Shown one piece after another: positions 16,830 to 23,616 of a stretch of 64,000 nt of DNA (the stretch's first letter is position 1; every line of letters begins with the position of its first letter). The notes beneath the pieces are model-generated. The model was given only the letters and a program-made list of their open reading frames with translations. It ran no database searches and had not been told where the DNA came from. This DNA comes from SAR116 cluster bacterium AG-426-I14 (GTDB lineage: Bacteria > Pseudomonadota > Alphaproteobacteria > Puniceispirillales > Marisalimonadaceae), in the NCBI GenBank assembly GCA_003210055.1, contig QCNS01000004.1, positions 34,403 to 98,402 of the forward strand, in the 5' to 3' direction. The position numbers were made by a program, and so were the translations under genes.

Positions 16830-17561
16830 ATGGAAAGCAAACTTATTATTTTGACTGGTGGAAGCCGAGGAATTGGACATGAAACATCAAAGATGTTTTG
16901 GGAAAATGGTTGGGAAGTTATTACATGTTCAAGAACTCCTGTAGCTCCTCAATGCCCATGGACAAAAAATAAGCAGAATCATTTTCAAATTGATCTAGAA
17001 AACTTAGAAACTTTGGAAAATTCACTTACCCAACTTGTAGAGTTTTTAAATGGGAGACCAGTAAAAGCCCTAATAAATAATGCAGCTATTTCACCTAAGA
17101 GTCAAAGTAACGAAAGATTGAGTTTTGTAGATACACCGATTCAACTATGGCAAAAAGTATTTAATGTTAACTTTTTTGCACCGATAATGATTTCAAAAGC
17201 AATTATAAATAACTTAAAATTAGCTGAAGGTATGGTGATAAATATTACTTCAATAGCCAGTGACATGGTTCATGAATTTGCAGGACCTGCTTATGCCACC
17301 TCTAAAGCTGCTCTTAAATCTCTCACTAGAGAAATGGCTGCTGATCTGAGTAAGTACGGTATTAGAGTAAATGCAATTGCACCAGGCGAAATTGAAACAA
17401 GTATGATAACTCAAGATAGTAAACGTCTTATTAAAAGTATACCTATGGGAAGATTTGGTAAACCAGAAGAAGTTGCTGCGGTCATTCATTCGATGTGCTC
17501 AGATTCTTTTTCCTATGTAAATGGAACAGAAATTGAGATTAATGGTGGACAAAAAGTATAA
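16830..17561 (+). CDS. Short-chain dehydrogenase/reductase (SDR), probably iron-regulated
   Basis: A 243-residue classical SDR: cofactor motif TGGSRGIGHE (residues 9-18), NNAAISP (about 79), catalytic Ser in NITSIAS and YATSKAA (Tyr/Lys about 155-159), then NAIAPGEIET. These enzymes oxidise or reduce alcohol/keto groups with NAD(P). The substrate is not readable. The unusual point is the Fur-box-like site directly in front of it. In iron-limited bacteria some Fur-controlled SDRs belong to siderophore synthesis (EntA-like), but no other siderophore genes are present here. The start ATG has a close TAGGA. A small membrane-peptide gene overlaps its 3' end. Confidence 0.9.
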   Translation: MESKLIILTGGSRGIGHETSKMFWENGWEVITCSRTPVAPQCPWTKNKQNHFQIDLENLETLENSLTQLVEFLNGRPVKALINNAAISPKSQSNERLSFVDTPIQLWQKVFNVNFFAPIMISKAIINNLKLAEGMVINITSIASDMVHEFAGPAYATSKAALKSLTREMAADLSKYGIRVNAIAPGEIETSMITQDSKRLIKSIPMGRFGKPEEVAAVIHSMCSDSFSYVNGTEIEINGGQKV

Positions 17562-17685
17562 AATCTTTCAATCAAAAAAATTGAAAATCATTGGAACTGC
17601 AGCGTTTTTATTTTTTTTAATAAAAGGCATTTTATGGCTAGTTCTTGGTGGTTCCCTTATAACATATTTTTTTACAGATTTTTAA
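17542..17685 (+). CDS. 47-residue single-pass membrane peptide
   Basis: An ATG at 17542, inside the 3' end of the SDR gene in another frame, opens a 47-codon frame ending at 17685, two bases before the convergent fbpA stop. The product has a basic N-terminus (MVDKKYKIFQSKKLKIIG), one hydrophobic helix (AAFLFFLIKGILWLVLGG) and a short tail. This pattern, with the FFLIKGILWL core, resembles short orphan membrane peptides annotated in alphaproteobacteria. Support comes from the open frame exactly filling the gap and from its coding-like composition. Its 20-base overlap with the SDR suggests translational coupling and hence shared Fur control. The function is unknown. Confidence 0.6.
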   Translation: MVDKKYKIFQSKKLKIIGTAAFLFFLIKGILWLVLGGSLITYFFTDF

Positions 17686-17687
17686 AT

Positions 17688-18704
17688 TTACCAGTATACT
17701 GTATCTATTATTTCTTGTGCTTTAGGAGACAAAATAGCTATTTCTTCAATTAATAATTTATCTTCTCTAAATGAACCAAGAGCTTTTAATTTTTTTGGTG
17801 TTTCAAACTTTGAACTAATGGGATATTCATAATTAACATCACCATAAAGTTTTTGTGCTTCTTTACTTACTAAAAATTCCAAAAACTTTATAGCCTCATC
17901 TTTTCGTTTTGAATGTTTTACAACTCCACCACCAGAAATATTTATATGGGCTCCCCTATCATTTTTTTCTTGATTAGGGAATATTATTCTTGCTGACTTT
18001 GCCCATTCTTTATGTTCTTTTTTATCTGAATATGTAAGTTTTCCATAATAATAATGATTAATTATAACAATTTCACACTCACCAGAGTAAATCGATTTAA
18101 TTTGGGATCTGTCATTACCTTGAGGTCTTTTTGCTAAATTTTTAACAAAGCCTCTAGCCCACTCTAGAGCCTTATCAAAACCATGAGTTGCAATTAAAGA
18201 TGACATAAGGGCTCTATTGTAAACGTGACTTCCAGGTCTAGAACAAACTTTTCCTCTCCACTTAGGGTCAGCTAAATCTTCATATCTTTTGATTTCACCT
18301 TTTTTTATAGATGATTTTGAAACGGCAATAACTCTTGAACGTTTTGACAATCCGAACCATGTTCCATCATCACTTCTTAGATGTTTAGGAATATTTTTGT
18401 TGAGAACTTGAGAGTTAATTTTTGCTAGTAAATTTTTATCTTTGTATATATATAATCTTCCTATATCTACTGTTAATATTAAATCAGCAGTTGTATTTTT
18501 GCCCTCAGAAGCAAGACGTTGAGCCAGGCCTTTGGAGGCATAAACAACATTTAGCTTAACCCCCGTTTTTTTAGTGTAGGCATCTAAAAATGGTTTTAAA
18601 AGATATGGTTGTCTATGTGAATAAATATTTAACTCATTAGAAAAAGATGAGTTTGAAAAATTAGTTATAAAAATAATAAATAAACATAAATTTATAAATT
18701 TCAT
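17688..18704 (-). CDS. fbpA: Ferric iron ABC transporter periplasmic binding protein (FbpA/FutA type)
   Basis: A 338-residue binding protein with a signal peptide (FINLCLFIIFITNFSNSSFS). The mature start ELNIYSHRQPYLLKPFLDAY and the triple tyrosine in NHYYYGKL are typical of FbpA/FutA/Idi proteins, where tyrosines bind Fe(III). WFGLSKRSRVIAVSKS and DPKWRGKVC are other family blocks. It would deliver iron to the FbpB permease encoded upstream of fur. The gene starts one base after the stop of the sterol-desaturase gene, so the two are co-transcribed, which is unusual. It has no adjacent permease or ATPase gene. Confidence 0.92.
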   Translation of the reverse strand: MKFINLCLFIIFITNFSNSSFSNELNIYSHRQPYLLKPFLDAYTKKTGVKLNVVYASKGLAQRLASEGKNTTADLILTVDIGRLYIYKDKNLLAKINSQVLNKNIPKHLRSDDGTWFGLSKRSRVIAVSKSSIKKGEIKRYEDLADPKWRGKVCSRPGSHVYNRALMSSLIATHGFDKALEWARGFVKNLAKRPQGNDRSQIKSIYSGECEIVIINHYYYGKLTYSDKKEHKEWAKSARIIFPNQEKNDRGAHINISGGGVVKHSKRKDEAIKFLEFLVSKEAQKLYGDVNYEYPISSKFETPKKLKALGSFREDKLLIEEIAILSPKAQEIIDTVYW

Positions 18705-18705
18705 T

Positions 18706-19722
18706 TTAAAAATCCTTTTTTATTTTAAGAAATTTGAATTGTAAAAAATTGATAAGTTTTTCAACTAAATAATGAACATTTTTTTTTAAAATAATAAAGG
18801 ACTCTATAATTGGATAAAAATAGATACTTATTAAATTATATTTTGTTAACTCCTCGTTTTTTTTCAATCCATAAGTTAATTTTTGATCTCTTTTTGAAAA
18901 AACTAATGAACCAAATAAAAGGTCCCAAAAAGCAAATGTAACACCAAAGTTTTTGTCATGGTGATTTTTATTTACTGAATGATGAATTTGATGTTGTGCT
19001 GGAGAAATTAAAAAATGCTCTAACCATTTCCAATAAGATATAGATATATGAGAATGCCTTAAGTTTGATCCTAATAGATGAAATGTAAATGAGAATAAAT
19101 TAGCTCCTAATATAGTTACTAAATTTAAATTACCCTGTGTAATAAAATAAAATAATCCAATAATTGAACCTTGTGAAATAGCATTTCTAATGACAAATAT
19201 TATGCCCTCGATAGGATGCGTTCTGAAAACTGTTATTGGTGTTAAAACTTCTGCTGAATGGTGAACTTTATGAAAACTCCATAAAACAGGAATACGATGC
19301 ATTAAAAAATGTACAAAAAATTTTGAAAAATCATCCAAGACAAAATAACAAAAAGTAAATGATAATGGTATGATTAAAGAAATGATTAGATGATTGTTAA
19401 TAGGCATAACAGTTGATTGTTCGTGAAGTAACTCGAATATAACAGTTGCAATAGTTAATTGTGACAGCAAAATTGGAGAAAAAATTATCATTACTAACAA
19501 ATTAATAGCATATAGACAATAATCTGTAATTGCTGACTTAGCGAAATAAATTTTTTTATCAAAGACAAATTTTATAGATTTAATTATGGTAAGTTTTTTT
19601 ACATACATAGACCAGAGTAATGCTATAACAAACCCAGAAAACAAGTAACCAGCAAAAACTCTTTTTTTGGGGTCTAAGAAATTTGAACTTATAAATTCAG
19701 TAAAATTTATTAAATATTCCAT
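18706..19722 (-). CDS. Sterol desaturase / fatty acid hydroxylase family di-iron membrane enzyme
   Basis: A 338-residue protein with several N-terminal membrane helices and the eight-histidine signature of membrane di-iron oxygenases: HFLMHRIPVLWSFHKVHHS followed by HSH, then HQIHHSVNKNHHDKNFG. Family members hydroxylate or desaturate lipids using O2 and two irons. Neither substrate nor regiochemistry can be read. It sits directly before fbpA and 53 bases after the terminator-bearing DUF4856 gene end, inside the iron island. Iron-dependent lipid modification under iron control is a reasonable but unproven reading. The start ATG at 19722 has only weak upstream purines. Confidence 0.88.
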   Translation of the reverse strand: MEYLINFTEFISSNFLDPKKRVFAGYLFSGFVIALLWSMYVKKLTIIKSIKFVFDKKIYFAKSAITDYCLYAINLLVMIIFSPILLSQLTIATVIFELLHEQSTVMPINNHLIISLIIPLSFTFCYFVLDDFSKFFVHFLMHRIPVLWSFHKVHHSAEVLTPITVFRTHPIEGIIFVIRNAISQGSIIGLFYFITQGNLNLVTILGANLFSFTFHLLGSNLRHSHISISYWKWLEHFLISPAQHQIHHSVNKNHHDKNFGVTFAFWDLLFGSLVFSKRDQKLTYGLKKNEELTKYNLISIYFYPIIESFIILKKNVHYLVEKLINFLQFKFLKIKKDF

Positions 19723-19734
19723 ATTTATTTAAAA

Positions 19735-19762
19735 AGCCGATCAGATATAAATCTGATCGACT
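19735..19762 (-). terminator. Rho-independent terminator of the DUF4856 gene
   Basis: A stem of about 12 bp, whose core CGATCAGAT pairs with ATCTGATCG around a 4-base loop, is followed on the minus strand by GGCTTTTTAAA. It lies 13 bases after the DUF4856 stop codon. The core stem is perfect and the outer part contains one G-T wobble. It is the best intrinsic terminator in the window. Confidence 0.88.
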
Positions 19763-19775
19763 TTAGTTTTTTAGA

Positions 19776-21215
19776 TTAATCGTTTTCTGCGGACTTTTTT
19801 GGTCCCATTTTTTCTATGAGAGCAGCCATGCCTCCAGTAGCATCGTTAACTCTTGCCTTCAAAGCATACTTTTCACCAACTAACTTTTGTATTTTTAACA
19901 TATGTAGTTTGTAATATCCTATTGAAGAACCTTGGTCTTTGATGTAATTGCCAGATGAGTCAATACCTACTACCTGCGATAAATTAGGCATTAATGGACC
20001 AAAACCCATCATTCTATTTAACCTATTAAATGTATCGCTTCTATTTTCAACTCCTGCTTGAAGTGCCATTGCAAATCCTTTTAACTCACCCCAATGCTTT
20101 AGGTATTTAGACATAGCTTTGTCCATACCTTTACCTGAAACAAGAGCAGATTCAACTTTTCCTAAGTCTTTATATACCGAACCAGCATATTTAAAGACTG
20201 ACTCTGCAATAACTTGTTCCCAGTTTGAGCAAATTACTTGAGCAAGATCTTGAACTTTTGTTAAATCTGCTGAAGACAACTTATTACCATTTGCTGCAGT
20301 TATTATTTTTCTTCCATCAATAAATGCACCAGTTACAGTTTTCAGATAATTAGTTTTTCCACCTTTATCATAGCTGGATGCATAATATGCATGAGCATAA
20401 GTCATCTCTGTATAAAGGTCGACTACTCCATCTTTATTATAATCAGCTGCTTTTAGATCCTTTTTCTTTGCCACATCATAACTTTGTTTTGCACTTAACT
20501 TCATAGTATGTGCTGCTGCACCCCAATAACCAAATGCTTCATCCCAACTATGTTCTTTACCGGTGTATGCTGCACCCTTTTTGTAAGGTTTGTCATTAGG
20601 TTTTACACTCGCAGTCATCTTTTCATCTAAATAGTTATCACATGCCTGATGGTATAAAACAGCACCCATTGCGTATTTAGATATTAACTGTGGATAATGC
20701 ATTCCATTTCGCGTATCAACACCACCTTTTGTTTTACCAGCTTTTTTAATCATGAAACGGATTACGTCAACACCAGTCATGTTATTTGGCCAAGATAACT
20801 GTTTTCTTTTGTCTGTTTTACCAGACAAGTTGGAACCAGTGGATATCTCTCCAATCATTCTTTGTTTAACTGGAAACTTTGAGCTATTCTTTGGGTCTAG
20901 GATTGCCATTGATTTTGCCTTGTCTTTACCTTCAAAATAGTTAAGCATTTTTTTACCAGCTCCACCTGTGAAATCATTCGGGTTACCGGTGGATGATATT
21001 TTTTTAAGACTATTATGTAATAATTGCCTCGCCATTTGCCCTGTATAGGCAGTTGAATTAGTTTTTGAACCTTTGTAACCTTTAACAGTCACAGGATTAG
21101 ATCCATAAACCTCTCCAAATGAGTTGGATATGAATAAAAAAGGTAAAGAAATTGAAATTGCACCAGCAATCATTACCTTTTTCAAACAATCCACACTGAA
21201 AGTATTTTTAGTCAT
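19776..21215 (-). CDS. Secreted DUF4856 family protein, likely Fur-regulated
   Basis: A 479-residue exported protein with a signal peptide (VMIAGAISISLPFLFISNSFG). Family DUF4856 is recognised from YTGQMARQLL, the central block KYAMGAVLYHQACDNYL, and EHSWDEAFGYWGAAAH around residue 225. An acidic DYNKDGVVDLYTE stretch resembles a calcium-type loop. The family has no established biochemistry; in other bacteria it is found near imelysin-type iron-regulated proteins. Here the upstream 254 bases hold a perfect Fur palindrome and flanking half sites, and Bfd/bacterioferritin genes follow on the other side, so an iron-related surface or periplasmic role is inferred. A strong terminator ends the transcript. 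Confidence 0.82.
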   Translation of the reverse strand: MTKNTFSVDCLKKVMIAGAISISLPFLFISNSFGEVYGSNPVTVKGYKGSKTNSTAYTGQMARQLLHNSLKKISSTGNPNDFTGGAGKKMLNYFEGKDKAKSMAILDPKNSSKFPVKQRMIGEISTGSNLSGKTDKRKQLSWPNNMTGVDVIRFMIKKAGKTKGGVDTRNGMHYPQLISKYAMGAVLYHQACDNYLDEKMTASVKPNDKPYKKGAAYTGKEHSWDEAFGYWGAAAHTMKLSAKQSYDVAKKKDLKAADYNKDGVVDLYTEMTYAHAYYASSYDKGGKTNYLKTVTGAFIDGRKIITAANGNKLSSADLTKVQDLAQVICSNWEQVIAESVFKYAGSVYKDLGKVESALVSGKGMDKAMSKYLKHWGELKGFAMALQAGVENRSDTFNRLNRMMGFGPLMPNLSQVVGIDSSGNYIKDQGSSIGYYKLHMLKIQKLVGEKYALKARVNDATGGMAALIEKMGPKKSAEND

Positions 21216-21241
21216 GTTAAACTTCTGTAAATTATTAAAAT

Positions 21242-21260
21242 GTATTTAAGAATCATTATC
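21242..21260. promoter_or_regulatory. Fur-box half site upstream of the DUF4856 gene
   Basis: The right half AATCATTATC is a perfect half of the Fur box, while the left half is degenerate (about 13 of 19 positions match overall). It lies 27 bases before the DUF4856 start codon, on the promoter side. Confidence 0.4.
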
Positions 21261-21329
21261 AATATAATAACGATATTCACTCCTATTATTACTTTATAAA
21301 ATAAAAAATAAGAAATAAAGCAAAAAATG

Positions 21330-21360
21330 TTATTTGATAATGATAATCATTATCAAATAA
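21330..21360. promoter_or_regulatory. Perfect 31-bp Fur palindrome between the DUF4856 and bfd genes
   Basis: Two 15-base arms are exact reverse complements around a single central A. Positions 21336-21354 read GATAATGATAATCATTATC, identical to the classical 19-bp Fur consensus. It sits midway in the divergent 254-base gap and could control both the leftward DUF4856 gene and the rightward bfd gene. Remaining sequence in the gap is AT-rich with no other gene. Confidence 0.88.
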
Positions 21361-21418
21361 TATCAACTACTATGGTTGTCAATAGTTTTCTCAAATAAAT
21401 TTGTGATAAAATAAAAAT

Positions 21419-21437
21419 AATATTGACAATCATTATC
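21419..21437. promoter_or_regulatory. Fur-box-like site upstream of bfd
   Basis: AATATTGACAATCATTATC matches the 19-bp Fur box at 16 of 19 positions by my count. It contains a TTGACA that could serve as a -35 element. It ends about 30 bases before the bfd start codon. Confidence 0.65.
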
Positions 21438-21469
21438 ATTTTTAATTAACTTTTATTAGGGAGAAAATC

Positions 21470-21646
21470 TTGATTATTTGTTTATGTAACGCAATTTCGG
21501 ATAAAGTTATTAACAAGGCTATAACAAACGGCGCTAGTACAGTCTGGCAAGTTTACCAAGCCTGCGACTGTAGACCACAATGTGGCAGTTGTTCTGAATA
21601 TATCAAGGAAGCTCTAAACTCTAATCAAAAAGAACTTATTGAGTAA
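21470..21646 (+). CDS. bfd: Bacterioferritin-associated ferredoxin (Bfd-like [2Fe-2S] protein)
   Basis: A 58-residue protein of the BFD-like [2Fe-2S] family: CLCNAIS at the N-terminus and CRPQCGSC after about 30 residues provide the four cluster cysteines (C-x-C ... C-x2-C); two further cysteines lie nearby. Bfd reduces the iron core of bacterioferritin to release iron and is typically made under iron starvation. The start is TTG at 21470, strongly supported by AGGGAG six bases upstream. It is convergent with bfr (stop-to-stop gap of five bases) and lies behind a Fur-box-like site, in line with its known role. It is easily missed because of its size and TTG start. Confidence 0.9.
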   Translation: MIICLCNAISDKVINKAITNGASTVWQVYQACDCRPQCGSCSEYIKEALNSNQKELIE

Positions 21647-21651
21647 CAAAC

Positions 21652-22134
21652 CTAATTTCCATTCTTTTCAGCAATTTGCTCTTGTAAATAATTTTGTAAA
21701 CCTGTTGTTTCAATTAAATGCTTTTGTGATTCAATCCAATCAATATGCTCTTCAGTATCATCAAGAATTTTACTAAATATTTCTCTTGTAACAAAGTCAC
21801 TTTTTGACTCACAAATAGGTATAGCAATTTTTAAGCACTTTTGATTCGTCATTTCTAAATTCAAGTCTGCACTGAACATTTCTGGAACATCTTCTCCTAT
21901 GTGCAATTTACCAAGATCTTGCAAGTTCGGAAGGCCATCTAATGTTAATACTCTATCAATTATCCAATCAGCATGTTTCATTTCTCCGAGAGATTCCTCA
22001 TAAATTTTATTTCCTAATCCAATAAAACCCCAATCTTTTAACATTCGAGAATGCAGAAAATATTGGTTGATGGCTGTAAGCTCATTTTTAAGAATAATAT
22101 TTAATTGTTCTATTACTGCTGCGTCACCTTTCAT
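21652..22134 (-). CDS. bfr: Bacterioferritin
   Basis: A 160-residue heme-binding ferritin that stores iron in a 24-subunit shell. Ferroxidase ligands in E. coli numbering are visible as E18, E51, H54, E94 and H130, and the heme-axial Met52 lies in EMKHAD. Position 127, glutamate in the E. coli protein, is threonine here (DDTEEH), with glutamates at 128 and 129; this may reflect a variant ligand arrangement. The NLQDLGKLHIGEDV block is typical. The gene is convergent with bfd, and its upstream region (22135-22289) is shared with the divergent 174-residue protein and contains two Fur-box-like sites. Confidence 0.95.
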   Translation of the reverse strand: MKGDAAVIEQLNIILKNELTAINQYFLHSRMLKDWGFIGLGNKIYEESLGEMKHADWIIDRVLTLDGLPNLQDLGKLHIGEDVPEMFSADLNLEMTNQKCLKIAIPICESKSDFVTREIFSKILDDTEEHIDWIESQKHLIETTGLQNYLQEQIAEKNGN

Positions 22135-22214
22135 ATATAACTCCTATTTAAAGTTTTTATATAATGATTAAATTAATAATAATCAAGATAAATCATTGAT
22201 TTTATTTATTTTTT

Positions 22215-22233
22215 AATATTAATTATCATTATC
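22215..22233. promoter_or_regulatory. Fur-box-like site between bfr and the 174-residue gene
   Basis: The site ends in AATTATCATTATC and matches the reverse-complement Fur box at 16 of 19 positions by my count. It sits in the shared divergent promoter region, 81 bases before bfr and 57 bases before the rightward gene. Confidence 0.6.
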
Positions 22234-22262
22234 AATTTCATTAACATTTTAATATTGACAAT

Positions 22263-22281
22263 GATAATGATAATGATTATC
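22263..22281. promoter_or_regulatory. Extended Fur box directly before the 174-residue gene
   Basis: GATAATGATAATGATTATC matches the 19-bp Fur consensus at 18 of 19 positions. The preceding GACAAT extends it to four consecutive hexamers of the GATAAT type (22257-22280). It ends only eight bases before the start codon at 22290, so bound Fur would cover the transcription start or ribosome-binding region. Confidence 0.85.
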
Positions 22282-22289
22282 AATTTATT

Positions 22290-22814
22290 ATGCTCAATGT
22301 TAATAAAAACAAAGATGCTTTTGTATCTGATTTAGGGTTACCTGAGAAAATTATTATATGGGGTATTAGAGAGTGGTTACATATGATAAGAGTGGCAAAA
22401 GATCCTAGAAAGTCACTTATTACAGGATTTAGCCAATTACTAGTTCAAGAGTCTGTGCTAGACTTTGACAAATTTATGCGTGTAACAGCTTGTTCTGCGA
22501 CTAGAAAAATTGATGTAAGAAACAAATGTTGCCTTGAAATTGGTGAAGGAGAATATAATATCCTTGGTGCAATGGCATTTTCTCAAGGAAAATTTATTGA
22601 ATTCCAAAAACTGATTTTATTAAGTTTTATAGACAAAAAAGATATACTTATAGCAACTAATCATATCGACAAAATTACAAATAGTTTTGCAAGAATGGGT
22701 TACTTTTTTCATATAACTGATAAATACCTAAGAAAAGTTAATGCAGACCCAAAAGATTTTGACAACGTTATATTTTATAAATTCAATAAAAATGATTTTA
22801 TGAAATATTATTAA
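22290..22814 (+). CDS. Unrecognised 174-residue protein under a Fur box
   Basis: I do not recognise this family. The product is soluble (no signal peptide or membrane helix), with an aromatic/basic block IREWLHMIRVAKDPRKS near residue 28, a CSATRKIDVRNKCCLEIGEGE stretch (three cysteines, two adjacent) around 68-88, and LGAMAFSQGKFIEFQ. It starts eight bases after an almost perfect Fur box and shows no convincing Shine-Dalgarno, so a short-leader or leaderless transcript is possible. It is divergent from bfr. Its end overlaps the convergent coxM-like gene by 17 bases. The location argues for an iron-starvation role. Reality of the gene is supported by its length, the promoter-proximal operator and normal codon use. 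Confidence 0.72.
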   Translation: MLNVNKNKDAFVSDLGLPEKIIIWGIREWLHMIRVAKDPRKSLITGFSQLLVQESVLDFDKFMRVTACSATRKIDVRNKCCLEIGEGEYNILGAMAFSQGKFIEFQKLILLSFIDKKDILIATNHIDKITNSFARMGYFFHITDKYLRKVNADPKDFDNVIFYKFNKNDFMKYY

Positions 22815-23592
22815 CGGCGTGCTTTGTCATTTCAATGACTAAATGAGATCTATAATCGCTTTGAGCATGTATATCACTAAATATTTCATAGTTATCAAGA
22901 TTAATCCCATCTAAAGCACCTGAAGCAAAATTTTTGTTTAATGCATCCTCAATTTCTTTAGGCCTGAACACACCATTTTGCCCTGCTCCAGTAACGGCAA
23001 CTCTAACATTATCAGAATTTTGTGATACAAAAACACCAACTATTGCATACCTTGAGGCAGGATTAGCAAACTTTGCATATGACGCTTTTTGAGGAATTGG
23101 TATAGAAAATTCTGTAATCAATTCACCTTCATCCAGAGATGTTTCAAATAAACCAACAAAAAAATCATCAGCTTTAATCTCTCTTTTATTAGTCACTATT
23201 GTCGCGTTCAAACTAAGAATAGCAGATGGGTAACACGCAGATGGATCATTATTTGCAACAGATCCACCAATAGTTCCTCTATTTCTTACCATATGATCAC
23301 CTATTTGACCTGCAAGATTTGCTATAGCTGGTAAAGTTTTTTTTACTTCATCAGAACCTGAAACTTCTGCATGTGTTGTCATTGCTTTAATATTAAGATT
23401 ATTACCTGTAGAGTTAATACCACTTAAATTAGTGTCTCTAAGGTCAACTAATAAGTCAGAAGAACTTAGTCTGGATTTAAGAGTTGGTATTAGTGTCATT
23501 CCTCCAGCTAAAAATTGTCCCTCAGATGATTTTTCATACTCAGATAAAGCCTCAGAAGTAGATTTTGGGTTAACATAATTTAAATCATACAT
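22798..23592 (-). CDS. coxM: Molybdenum hydroxylase FAD-binding subunit (CoxM type)
   Basis: A 264-residue medium subunit of the xanthine dehydrogenase/CO dehydrogenase family. FAD-binding motifs AGGMTLIPTLKSRL (about residue 32) and RGTIGGSVANNDPS (about 106) are both present, followed by the CoxM C-terminal domain. It passes electrons from the 2Fe-2S subunit to FAD. The gene order coxS-coxL-coxM on the minus strand is as in aldehyde-oxidase-like operons. It lies 24 bases after coxL and ends in a 17-base convergent overlap with the Fur-box gene. Confidence 0.92.
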   Translation of the reverse strand: MYDLNYVNPKSTSEALSEYEKSSEGQFLAGGMTLIPTLKSRLSSSDLLVDLRDTNLSGINSTGNNLNIKAMTTHAEVSGSDEVKKTLPAIANLAGQIGDHMVRNRGTIGGSVANNDPSACYPSAILSLNATIVTNKREIKADDFFVGLFETSLDEGELITEFSIPIPQKASYAKFANPASRYAIVGVFVSQNSDNVRVAVTGAGQNGVFRPKEIEDALNKNFASGALDGINLDNYEIFSDIHAQSDYRSHLVIEMTKHAVNNIS

Positions 23593-23616
23593 TTAATAAC
23601 TCCTAAAATTACAAGT

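Noticed and set aside
22254..22283. GATAAT hexamer run read as a tandem repeat
   Set aside because: The run is better explained as overlapping Fur-box registers directly before a gene in an iron cluster.
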